From the NCBI GenBank assembly GCA_018398805.1, contig JAGFBZ010002154.1, forward strand, positions 1-64,000: a stretch of 64,000 nt of DNA. The letters run 5' to 3'. Both the position numbers and the translations under genes were made by a program. Below are positions 11,601 to 22,436 of this stretch, piece by piece (the stretch's first letter is position 1; the number at the start of each line of letters is the position of its first letter). The notes beneath the pieces were generated by a model, which ran no database searches, was not told where the DNA came from, and saw only the letters and a list, made by a program, of their open reading frames with translations. This DNA comes from Hirundichthys speculiger (Eukaryota > Chordata > Actinopteri > Beloniformes > Exocoetidae).

Positions 11601-13378
11601 GAGGAACTTGAGCAGTTTTTAGCATTTGGTTCCCCCTATAGCCAATGGAGGTCAAGTCCCTTTGACTTTTGTTTGGTCTTTTCCTCAGTTAGTCCCTCAT
11701 TTTCTCTTCCATCACCAGTTTCATAAGTCTTTCAGCTGCCACTCCCATGATGTTCGCTATAGCTCTGTGAGCTAGTTTCACCTTTGTTGATGTGTGACAT
11801 ACGAGTAGTACCATAAGTGATACACAACTGTCCGACCATATCGGGAACAGGAACTTTCGCTGTGGTCTTTGCCGATAGCGGGCACAGAAGATCGCTGCAT
11901 CCAGATGAAGCTTCACAAATAGCAAAGCAAATATTAACTGAAATGAAACTGAACCAAATATTTCAACGTGAACAAACGTATTTTGTTCTGCTTTAAATAA
12001 AATATTTTTTCTTTTGTGTTACATCATACTTGGCTAACAACACAGTGCATCAGTGCCATCTTGTGGCAATAGTTGCGCATTACTACCAGCAGCCAGTTTA
12101 ACAGAGATAGCTACACATGAAGGCGGAGAAGCTGCATAAACATATTTAATTTTCTGTGTTTAGTGACTGTTTCAGGTAATTGAAAACTGTTGCTCTTGCC
12201 TCAGATCATGTTTCAGTGAGGTGAGTAATCACCTTATCCTCCCACTGTGAATGCAGATCTGCAGGGATGTGGCAGGTACATGTACGCACCATGTTAAGGT
12301 GACTGCTCTAACAGCTGCTACATCCCACTTTCTTTCTATCACATCCAGTCTTCTACGGTTTTCGTTCCCTTTTCTTGTTCTAAAAATCACATTTCTTCCA
12401 TTATCGCGCTTCCGTCGCCGCTTTCAGTTTCAGTTTTTCAAGACTCAACTCTGCAATCCTTTTTTTTTTAAAGGGGTGCATTTGATCTTTTAACAGATTT
12501 ATTTTATCTGTTTGACCTTGTGATATCTTTCCAACAGCATATGTGTGCGAGTGGGGGCTGGGGACACCGAGAAGAGGAAGGGGCTTACACCCTCCGCTAT
12601 CTGAAAAGCTTTAATCAACTGATATGAGCCGTCAGGAAAGAGAAAAAAAAGCCTCCGTTTCCAGTCCAACACAGGAAAATTCATCCCACATCTGACAGCT
12701 AATGGGACTCTGATAATGTGTTTTCCATAATCATTATTTTTCTCTGAAAGTGCCTCTTAATTATAATTTTGCACTGGATAATGACTGATATTTTAAATTA
12801 GACTGCTTCATTTAATTTATTTATGAATTTCATGGGCTGTGGGATGACAGCGTGTCCCACACATGAGCTCCCTTACAGCAAACTTCACCGCAGGCGCTCT
12901 GTTTCGTAGCTCCCAAGCTTGTAACCAGATAATTAAATCACGGCTCTGGGTTAAAATATCGTGGATTTAATCTTTGCTGGTACTTGAGCATTTCTAAACG
13001 GGCCGAGTTCTTGTTTATGTCGCACATGCTCCGCTAGCACGGCAAAGCTAACAGGCAAAAGCTACAACACCATAGGTACGCTGCTGTTTTGTGCTTGCAA
13101 AGTAAAAAAGACAGTAGAGTATGATGTGGAACTGAAGAAACTCATGCACTTGTTGATCATCGACTGTATATAACTATGGATGGAGTATCCGGTCATACAG
13201 AAAGTTTTTGAAGCCATTTTTTTTTTCTCAGCAAGACATAAAATTGCACTTCAATAAGCATGATGAGCTTCTAAAATCTACTATATGGTATTGCAATTGA
13301 ACAAACAGGCCGAGAGTTATTAGCAGAAACAACATTAGTATAATCAGTCTAAAGCTAAGCTAAGCTAAATGAATGTCA
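11601..13378. other. Intergenic DNA, nothing recognised
   Basis: No exon, RNA gene or delimited element seen. Open frames here lack recognisable domains. Confidence 0.5.
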
Positions 13379-13782
13379 TTAAAGGTGGAGTAGGTGTTGT
13401 TTGAAAAACGGTTCCAGCAATCCAACTCAAGTGAGATTTTGAAAATATACACTCCCTCCCTCCTCCCAAAGGCTCCGCCTCCTCCTCTTCAGCTCACCCC
13501 TCGAAAACCACGCCTTCACATGATTCACGACTGCATGAACCATAGGGAGGGAGGGAGGGAGGGGTGATATTTGATGGACGTATTAGGCAGCCAATCAAAA
13601 TAGTGATGATCACTTTTTTGATTGGTCAGAGTTTTTCTCTGATTATACCCTCTAGACTGGACCAAAATGTTTAGTTTTTTTTGCAAACATTTTATTTCAG
13701 TGGGTGCAATGGAAATGTGAAAAGGTTTTCAGGCAATATTGTAAAAAGTGTTGCAAAAAAACAACACCCACCCCACCTTTAA
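13379..13782. mobile_element. MITE with TTAA target duplication
   Basis: AGGTGGAGTAGGTGTTGTTT at 13383 and the reverse complement of AGGTGGGGTGGGTGTTGTTT ending at 13778 form the terminal inverted repeat. TTAA flanks both sides at 13379-13382 and 13779-13782. At about 396 bp between the TTAA copies and with no coding capacity, it fits a piggyBac-type MITE. It contains a GGGAGGGAGGGAGGGAGGGG run near 13547. Confidence 0.75.
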
Positions 13783-15529
13783 GTGTTTCTTTCTTTTCAA
13801 ACATTAATCATCCAGCTTTTTTTTATTGCTACTGAAAAAAAAAATCTTTTTTTTTTTTTAATCTATGTCTCTACGACCATTTGTCCAAGTAAGACTGAAT
13901 GTAAAGACTTGACACTTGCTGAGTTTTTAGGAAAGTTTGACTCCATCACAAGTTGGACAGACAGGAAGCTGCAGTTGTTGGTAACTGACCCCAGAGATGG
14001 GACATCACAGGGGATTTAAGCGGAAGCAGGAAGATTACAGAAGGTGCTAGAAAAAAAAAAAAAAAAAAAACCCCAGAAGGACCGGGATACCTGCTTGACG
14101 CCTGACAAGGTCCTGGAGCTGTGAGACGTCCCGTCTCCCCCTGGAGCCATCGCCTCTAACCATAATTATGCATTTTCACATGTCTACTTACGCAAATCAT
14201 GAGTGAATATCAAAATCCAGTGTCAGTATTTTGTTGTACTGTCCACTTCACATTTACAACAAATGCAGCATGATGTGTCATGGAGGAGGAGGTGAAACTG
14301 GGGAGGCTGGACGAATCTGTTCTGATCTGGATCTGTCACGTCTGTCAACATCTTTGCAGACACAGACAGCTCCAAAAAAAAAAAAAAAAACGTGAAATGG
14401 ACATGTGATGTTAGATTTTTTGAGGTGGTTGTCACTTCAGACACCCAAATCGATACGATCATGACAATACACACCTTTTTTTTTTTTATATCTTCACTTT
14501 ACAGCGGCCACTACAGATATGAAAGTATTCAGCTACTCTGCTGGGTTTCTGAAGTTAGTTGCAACTCAAGAAGTCTGAACTGAAACAACTCTCTAACCTT
14601 GTTAGGGTTTTATGCAGGCGGTTGGTGTTTCGGGGGTTTGTTGCACCATGAGGTTGACTGGTGATTATAAATTGTCCAAAGCGGTGTGAATGTGCTTGTT
14701 GTTTGTCTCATGTGTCCCAGTATGGTCCCGTGATGGATTGGTGACCTACCCAGAGTAAATCCGCCACCTGCCGAATGCCAGCTGGGCGAAGCTTTTTGTC
14801 TTCATGTACCCAGTAAGGTCCAACCATCATAAATTCTCTAAAAGACAAGTCAGGATGGTAATGAGCTGGTATCATTTATATTTTACGCTTTGTAACAGCA
14901 TAGTCACCATCTTCATGACCATCTTCATCAAGGTAGCACTCAAAAACCCACCAATCATTTCAGGGTCTTCTGTCTTCTCTTCTTCTTCTCTCTTTCTATG
15001 ACTTGCATTTTCATATCTTAGCAGCAGATAAAAACAAATACTTGTTCCTCACACTGCTGATTGACTTTATTTCAGGTATCTGTGATTCTCTTCACTGCTT
15101 CGTGGAGACGATGCTGTAAAAATGCAGGGATGAAAAAAACATGACACCTTGATGACAGGTGAAGGACATAAATGCCTTTGGAAGCATCGTGAGATGTGGT
15201 TGAGCCTCCTAAATCCAGACTAATATCAGCTGAATAAGCTGGCTTTTACAAACTGTGATTTATTTTTCACACCAAACTCCATGCTGCCTCTGTTCAGATG
15301 ATATGGAATAAAATAGACAGAATACAATAAAAGGAATGTACTTTTTCAATACTTTTTCCGTTCAGCGGCAGCGCCTTCAAAAGTCCAGTATGTTCAAGAA
15401 TTGTTTGGTTCTACGATAACATCAGAGGCTTTTTTTGGTCCTGTCAGGAAACACAAAGTCTCTACAATAAGATCAACAGAAAGTCCCTTAAAAAGGTCTG
15501 GGAATAAAATGGACTCTAGATGCCATCCT
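13783..15529. other. Intergenic DNA with homopolymer runs
   Basis: Contains A or T runs at about 14050-14070, 14374-14390 and 14476-14487. I see no exon or transposon end that I can support. Confidence 0.5.
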
Positions 15530-16003
15530 CCTGTACTGCTCCACATGTTTTTACACCATGCTCTCTGTCACCAACCGCACCAAACTCTTATGCATCACAA
15601 ATACAGCTGCTAAAATCATCAGCCTGCCCACACCCAACCTCACAGAATTAAATAACAGATCTATCACCCGTATGGCAAACACAATAGTCCAGGACACCAC
15701 TCACCCACTACACCAGTACTTCATTCCACTACCGTCAGGGCGCAGGTACACGGCTCAAAAATATAGGAGGGCCCGGTTTGGCAAAAGCCTGATCCCTGCA
15801 GCTATAGCCGCCCTCAACAACAGGCCCCGCTGACAGACTGACCAGTTTTTGTTTTTCATTAGTTTCTGTCCATGTCCCACTGTTATGTCTCTACTGTCGT
15901 TGTTGTCTTGTGATTGTGTTACACTATGATGTCTTTCTGTTATGTACAGTCAAGTGAAAATGAATTTCCCCACGGGGACCAATAAAGTAAATTTAATCTA
16001 ATG
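15530..16003 (+). mobile_element. LINE 3' end (reverse-transcriptase C-terminus plus 3' UTR)
   Basis: The frame 15558-15833 has the C-terminal signature of L2/Rex-like LINEs (NTAAKIISLP; DTTHPLHQYFIPLPSGRRY; FGKSLIPAAI) and ends in a stop. The tail reads AATTTCCCCACGGGGACCAA followed by TAAAGTAAATTTAATC, a standard LINE 3' end in fish. The copy is truncated on the 5' side. Confidence 0.75.
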
Positions 16004-16209
16004 GTGATGACGATGAACGGGGGCCACGGTGGAGTGGCATCTAGCGCCGCTGCATCACGGACAGTAGAGGGCTGTGTATACTCTCACAGCAATGTGACGC
16101 AGTTAGCTTGTTGCCGGTATGACGCAGTTATTTTTGATTTATGCCCAATTTTGAAGCGCGATCTGCGCTATGTTATTCCATGCTACAACGCAAGAGGGAC
16201 AATCACGAA

Positions 16210-16629
16210 CTAGCTAAACTTACTAAACGTATCTCTTGCGTTTTTCCACTTCCTCACCGTCTCGGCCGTATCCAGACCCACATTCATCACTATCTCCCTC
16301 CATGAATTACTAGAATATGTGCTGTCTTTGTAGTGTGGAGAACCAGAATCGTACAGATGTGGGTACTTCCTCATTTCTTGGATGACGCGCTCTTTTCTAC
16401 GCGGATGTAGAATTGACCAATCAGAGGCCTCCTTTCTCTCCTCCCTGCAACACTCTCTGCGGCACTGTCTGCGGTCACCTACAATTTTGGGGAGGTCCAC
16501 CGGAGTGTTTGCGGAGGGTGGGGGGGCATCTCTGCGTAAGGACTCCAGCAGGCTGCTAAAGTATGAATCAGGTGCAGATTGTATGACAAGCACAGTGTCT
16601 GCAGGTTCTGGGACATCAAAGCAGGACAT
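16210..16629 (-). pseudogene. MADF-domain protein remnant, probably transposon-derived
   Basis: 139-residue frame. The C-terminal half (about residues 78-138) resembles a MADF DNA-binding domain: VIQEMRKYPHLYD, YKDSTYSSNSWREI, and VRKWKNARDTFSKF. Residues 22-34 (DSYFSSLLESLRR) look like the BESS-type segment that normally follows MADF, so the order is unusual. MADF proteins accompany PIF/Harbinger transposons and also occur as host regulators. Flanking DNA at 16010-16840 shows no clear termini. A host gene exon is less likely because no splice sites frame it. Confidence 0.45.
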
Positions 16630-16844
16630 CAGGAGACACCTAAACAGGGATATTCAGATGTATGAGACGGCCCGAGAGGCAAAATGTCAGTAAAGTCTCT
16701 GCAGAGCTGAACAAAAGAATATTGATGTGTTGGCGCTGCTCTGGTCTCTTCTCCGTGCCAGTAGAAGGCTGTATATTCCTCTGGACTTACTGCACTTCAA
16801 CTGCTGCGCTAATAACGCAATCAGTGTTACACTGATACTGTTGT

Positions 16845-18986
16845 AAATTCAGTTTAGTACTAATTTATTTTTAATGCTTGATCAGCAGGGCCAAATCAGA
16901 GAAGGGTGAGATTTTCTCATTTCAGAGAACATCTGAGGGTGTCCCAGGGTGTCCGGTACTGGGATGTTGGGGTCCAGGTGGAAGGGAGGGTTGCAACCAG
17001 CAGGTCCCATCAGACTGCTGTCTGTGGAGTCGGAAGACCAGACGAAACACCTCAGATTCTTTGCTCTGTTCTTTGGGCACAAATTAGTGGAGAGCACTGC
17101 TCTGTAACCAGATGAGTAATATAATGTTCAGCTTGATCAGTATTACTTTCAGTTTTGCATTTAATCCAATTTTCACACTGGAATGCAACACATTCAAAAA
17201 AAAGAAAAAGAAAAGGAGGCAAAATTAAACAAACCATAATGTTATTTCATGCAGGTGATGTCAACAGGTGATTGTAATGACTGTAACGAGCCTTTGAGGA
17301 ACAACGATGAGCAGATGATCTCCACCTTAAAAACTAATGCTTGAAAAAAAAATCATTAAAATATAGAAAAACCTGAAATGAGAAAAATCTGAGTGATTTA
17401 AGAATCATGGCATTTGATCTCTTCTTTGCAGTTCCACATCAACTTAACATTTTTATTATTATGATTATTATTTAGAGCATCAATCCAGTGGTTCTCATTT
17501 ATTTTCTAATATTTTCTGCTGCAGTTACACTTTATACCCCACTATTCGAGAAGGACTGCATTAATCAGTATGTAAAATATATTTCTCTCCCCACATGGAG
17601 AAGAACTGCTGTAAAAGTACATTAGATTGCCTGGTTGAATTTACATCCCTTGCATTAAGAAATACAAGCTCATAACTGTAATTTATCAGCATGAAACAGT
17701 ATTTAAGGACGGCGACCCCAGGATTGGAAAAAAAGAAAAAAAAAACCTTGTCATATAAATGAATCCATGTAAGTTCATTGTCTGTTATCAGAGGATTTGG
17801 GGAATAAAAAGCAGAAGTAATCCACTGAGCAAACTTATAAATATTAATACTAGTCAGGTTCAGCAATATTAATGATCATCCTAAATTTGGATTCTAGTCT
17901 TCAGGGTCTCCATTATAATACAAAGTGGGTTTTACTCACCTGATTTATCACTTCAGCTCCGCCTTTTGTCTACAGAGTGCAACACAGGCCGAGCCGCGTC
18001 CGTGCATCATTACAGGTGACACAAAAGCAGCCGTAAATTTGTGCTGACGTCAGGCAAACAGAGCAGGGACGAAATGCAGGGATTTCTGATGACAGAGGGT
18101 CCAAGGGAAATAAATGCTGACTGAAGTGGTATTAAGGGGAAGAATTACACCCCGGGGACACTGCTTTAGGACAGAAAACAGCGCAGGAGTACTAAAAGAT
18201 AAAAGTGTCAGTTGGTTTATTATTTGGTTTGTCAAATTTGAGGGTATGAAGTCATAACTTTTTGGATTGAAATGCTTTTATCAGCCTTCTTCACATGCTT
18301 TTAGATCTGAAAGTTTTCTCTAGGTTAGATGTAAGAGCCATCTTTTGTCACCCGCTTCGAACAATAATTGAGTTGCTATGCTTCTGTGTTGCTGCCAGTC
18401 AGCTGCTGCTCCTTGTCAGAGCGCGTTATAATGAACTGTCAAGAGGATACAACAATTAAACCTGTGATCTGTCAGAAAACAAGAGTCTTTTTTAACAGAA
18501 GTTACCTCTGCGGTGGCTGAAAGAGCCACTAAAATCAGCAGTAGCAGCGCTAAACCCGATTTGACACTTTACAGTGACAGAAGAGTCATAGATCGGCACA
18601 ACAATTCCCAGTCTTAGTAAAATATCCTGCAGGATAATGTCAGGGTCGATGTCAGCCCGCTGAAGCTTAGTAGAACCTGGATGAAGCAGCGTCAGTGGCT
18701 CTAATTATGAAAGTAAATTGGGCCTTTTGGAAACACTATAATTACAACAACCTTTTGCACAACCTCCTTCCATCAGGTGCACCACGGTGTGGTAGTTTTA
18801 CTCCAACAGTCATGTTCAGTATGGTGTTGCATACATCTAGCATGCAGTGACTGCTTGGATTCTGTAATTATGATATTGCCTCACTATTATTTCTGTTAGC
18901 CCACCCTGATGTAACTGGCTGGAACTGGCCTTGACTTGAACAGGGTCTAAGTAATGGTAACACAGCGGTAAAAAAAATCAAAGCTA
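16845..18986. other. Intergenic DNA, nothing recognised
   Basis: No gene or delimited element seen. Contains short A/T homopolymers only. Confidence 0.45.
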
Positions 18987-19512
18987 ATCAGAAATAGGGA
19001 TGGGAATTGATAAGATTTTTCCGATTCCGATTCCATTATCGATACTGTTTAACGGTTCGATTCTTTATCGATTCTCTTATCGATTCTAATTTGGGGAAAA
19101 AGGAGAACTAACAGTTTTATTAGCATCAATTTTTTTTTTTCACTTAGAAGTCATGACCTTACAAACTTAACAGTGAGGTCAAAAGAGGCCCAAAGCCTGG
19201 ATAACGTGTTAACTGTTGTAATATGTAACTGTGCAAATGCACAAGAATGTGTAACATTTTACTAACAAATTTTTAGTAAATAAAATAAATAGTAGTAAAT
19301 AGAAATTAAAAAATCTCCTTTTTAAAAGAATATATGAGCTCACTAAGCACTCAAAAATAATAATAAATAAAGATAAATACTATCAAATACAACGGAACAG
19401 TGCATAGAACAAATCTGCAAATACTATGAAGAATTAATTTTTTTTGCAGAAAAATAAGCATGTCTTCCAGCCTCTGAACCAGCCAGACTCTCTCTCTCAT
19501 CACGGTCATCTT

Positions 19513-19851
19513 CTAAATGTAATGCAGAAGCCATTCGTTTAATAGCATAGCGTTAATGTTATAGCGTGTTTTACAAAGAAGCACATAGGCAGTGGGATAG
19601 CTACTTACCAGAGTTGCCAGAGGTGATCTTAGCTTGGCTACTGCTGCTGGGTTGAGATCCATCAGTCTGAAGCGCGTCAAAAACACGACACTCGTTATCG
19701 CATGTTGTGTGCGCAAATGTTTCTGCATGTTAGTTGTGTTCCCTCCCGACGCTGTTATCTCCACTTTACAATGACTGCTAGTTGCCTTGTTGCCATCTTT
19801 CTTTGTGAAGTGGAGCCAAACTTTGGAGCGTTTGGACCTGGTGGGCGCCAT
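19513..19851 (-). pseudogene. hAT transposase BED zinc finger, N-terminal fragment
   Basis: 112-residue frame starting MAPTRSKRSKVWLHF. Residues 11-50 are a BED finger: VWLHF, then SSHCKVEI, GGNTTNMQKHLRTQHA. The two His ligands and the second Cys are present. The expected first Cys (CxxC) reads Ser, so zinc binding is probably lost. The frame ends soon after the finger, with no catalytic domain. It lies inside hAT element 18995-20391 and is oriented outward from its right half. Confidence 0.7.
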
Positions 19852-19899
19852 TGTTGTTTACAACTGCAATGCGCGTGCTAAACCGACGTAACTTAATCA

Positions 19900-20213
19900 T
19901 CATCATCATCATCATCATCGGGTCTCTTGCTTGGCGGCAGGGGTGACGCCATGCGTAAAGCAGTTTCACCAATCTTCTCCATTTGGGTCGGTCCAGTGCT
20001 AGAGGATCGGCTTCAGTCAGCGACAAGCCTAGTTGGTGTAGGTCCCTGGTAACAGCGTCCATCCATCGTGGGCGGGGAGCACCGCGGGGGCGTTTCCAGC
20101 CGGCAAATTCGGGGTCAAAGTGGAGGATAGCGTGAGTGGGGTGTTCAGGAGGGAGTCTTTTGAGATGGCCATACCAGCGCATCTGTGGCTGTGCTGCCAA
20201 TTGCAACACTGCT
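19900..20213 (-). mobile_element. 5'-truncated LINE insertion inside the hAT, with 12-bp target duplication
   Basis: Identical 12-bp copies GTAACTTAATCA flank it (19888-19899 and 20214-20225). On the - strand it encodes a LINE C-terminal end (MRWYGHLKRLPPEHP; RPRGAPRPRWMDAV) and finishes in a (GAT)n tail next to the left duplication, as expected for target-primed insertion. It must be younger than the hAT that it interrupts. Confidence 0.85.
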
Positions 20214-20739
20214 GTAACTTAATCACGTAAGTGCTTTCCGGAATTAACTGCGTGTAACTTGCGTAAACTACGTGATTGGTGGTGGTTGGAATCGATAAGA
20301 GAATCGTTAGATAAACTGCCAAACGATTCCATGGAATTGAAACACACGGAACCGGTTCTCTACAGGAACCGGTTCTCGATTCCCATCCCTAATCAGAAAG
20401 GAGGAAATCTGCTGAAACCACCTCAGAAACACAACAGAAACAAAGAAAAATCCAAAATGTTGAATAGTCTATGGGTTCGCTCACTCTTTCCACCCGTACC
20501 GTGAATGTTTAATAAATGCTTTAATAAGGGCACGAGAAATTATAATTGAGACTTTTGAGCACATTATATGTTTCTATTTTTGTGATGTTGATGAAAACAT
20601 CACATTTTAAAGCAAAATAATGTAGAAAACCAGTTAATTTCAAAGGGTTTGCATACTTTTTCTTACCACTGTATAAGGGGGAAAGAGAGGATGGTAAAGG
20701 CAGTTAGTCCCTGAATATTAATCCAAGAGTGTTTGTTCA

Positions 20740-20990
20740 ATTTTGTAGTTACTGCACTTTTCTATTTCCCTCCCATTCAAGTATTGCTCTGTCATTCCCA
20801 TAAAAGGTGCCTTCCTTTTGAACCGTGGCTGCTGAGCAGATTTTCTTTCAATCTCTCTCACTGCATTTCTATACAACCTAGTTATCGTTTTACTGTTTTA
20901 TTCTTAGTACTTTGATTTATTCTTTGCACGGCAGTTTGTTCCGCTGTGGGAGTTTTGAGGAGCTTTATAAATAAAGTTGGTTTGATTCAC
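20740..20990 (+). mobile_element. Possible LINE 3' tail
   Basis: AGCTTTATAAATAAAGTTGG followed by TTTGATTC near 20960-20988 resembles the 3' ends of fish LINEs. No reverse-transcriptase coding sequence is attached, so the call is weak. Confidence 0.35.
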
Positions 20991-21029
20991 ATTTTATTTT
21001 GAAAAGCAGAAGCGGAAATAGTCTTGTTT

Positions 21030-21166
21030 ACTTCCGGTCTTTGCCGGCTGCTCTTGTAATGTAGCAGAAGCGTTTTCATTTTACCAAGTTAGGCGCTTGT
21101 GAGCAGTTTTGTGATGTTTAAACAAGCCAACGACACTACATGTTCACTGCGTTGAGCTAAAACACG
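21030..21166 (+). promoter_or_regulatory. Candidate pnpla4 promoter and 5' non-coding exon
   Basis: The first coding exon of pnpla4 follows a good splice acceptor (pyrimidine tract and CAG ending 22247), so a non-coding first exon must lie upstream. ACTTCCGG at 21030-21037 is an ETS-factor motif typical of housekeeping promoters. The GC-richer sequence after it ends in a plausible donor (ACACG/GTATGT, GT at 21167). No transcript evidence is available, so the exon limits are a guess. Confidence 0.35.
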
Positions 21167-21829
21167 GTATGTTCGAGTCGTTTAGCGATATTAGCGAGCT
21201 TTGCTGTTCTGTTTATAGAAGAAAAAAAATAAAACTGAAAAGCCTCATCAGTCATGAATACAACGTTAATATGACTTTGGAGCGTGAATACAATAAAGAT
21301 ATGAAGTATTATTAACATCGGCTTCTCAGTTAAGAACATTATTTAAAATAAGCAAATCAAAATCGTAGGGTAAAAGGAGAAGATCCAGTTTGAATCATGT
21401 TTCCATGTTTGTTCATCCCTCAATACATCCAGTTTAACCAACAAGGTCTTAAACAGCATCAGAATCCACCTAATGTTTTAATTAGTTTTATTTTATGCAA
21501 TGTATAACTAATAAATAACTTGTGTTATTTTATGTGGTACATTTTTCCCTTCCTTTTATTTTTTTAACTATTTTTTTATATTGTAAATTAAGCACAATAA
21601 GTAATATCATTTGTGTTTGGTAGATTATTTCTTTGCTGTATCAATGCTTCTTGGCAATACAGTATGTGGGTTGTGCCCATGAAAGATTTGCAGAATCTTC
21701 TCTGCCAACGCCAAACAGGTTTTTTCTTCTTTTTTCTGTGTTGTTTGGTGGACTGGATGACTGAAGTCTGAGGGAAGAAGATATAATGACAACAGCTTAA
21801 ATGTACTAATTTAACAGCAGCCTCAGTAA

Positions 21830-22135
21830 TGTGTGGATGAACCATACACAGCTACAACAGCCTGGCTCCTCCCCCTCATGCTGGTTACCAGTCTGGTCAC
21901 ACACTGATGTGGGATGACGTCATCCCATTATTTAACCAGCATTTGTTGCAAATCAACCAATGTGGTTGTGTTGGTCACTCTGGCACCATCAGCACATCCA
22001 GGCTGAACCTTGTAGTGTTTAGTTAGGTTGAGGTCAGGACTACGGACAGGGGGGACAAGAGTTGTCATCATGGAGAACAGAGTTTGGTCCCAGACTGTGG
22101 AGATCTGGGATTACCACTGATCGTGGAAGTGGAAG
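21830..22135 (-). mobile_element. Tc1/mariner-like transposase C-terminal relic
   Basis: On the - strand the region reads like the end of a Tc1-type transposase: RSPDLNLTKH near 22045 corresponds to the family's SPDLNPIEH, followed by CVTRLVTSMRGRSQAVVAVY and GSSTHY before the stop. Frames are broken. It sits just upstream of the first coding exon of pnpla4. Confidence 0.65.
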
Positions 22136-22256
22136 TTCATCTCGATAGAGATTGCCTCCAGTGATGACAAGCCTCATTTCTGCAGCGAGGGAGATCATCA
22201 CACTGCCTCTACCTTGTTGTGCTCAGTTCATTTCACTCTCTGTGCAGGTTCTGAGG

Positions 22257-22436
22257 ATGACAGTCCTGAACCTGTCATTTGCTGCTTGTGGTTTTATGGG
22301 GATTTACCACCTGGGTGCTGTGGGAGCCTTCCTCCGCCACGGGGACAAGCTGATGGGCTCTCTTGGAGCATGCGCCGGAGCTTCAGCTGGGGCGCTGGTG
22401 GCAGCTGTCATGATCACGGCTCCTGACAAACTAGAG
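22257..22436 (+). CDS. pnpla4: pnpla4 coding exon 1 (catalytic Ser)
   Basis: 180 bases, 60 residues, phase 0 at its end. It encodes the start Met, the glycine-rich oxyanion loop and the GASAG elbow with Ser43. The donor is GTAGCA at 22437. The open frame continues upstream to 22152 and downstream into the intron, but the acceptor at 22247 and similarity to the family fix the exon. Confidence 0.93.

Larger units (their letters stand above)
18995..20391. mobile_element. hAT transposon with 8-bp target duplication, interrupted by a LINE
   Basis: Inverted ends TAGGGATGGGAATTGATAAG (18995) and the reverse complement of TAGGGATGGGAATCGAGAAC (ending 20391) are flanked by perfect 8-bp copies of ATCAGAAA (18987-18994 and 20392-20399), the hAT hallmark. 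Repeated GATTC/ATCGAT motifs fill both subterminal regions. On the - strand it keeps only the BED-finger start of a transposase. A truncated LINE (19900-20213) is inserted in it. Confidence 0.9.
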
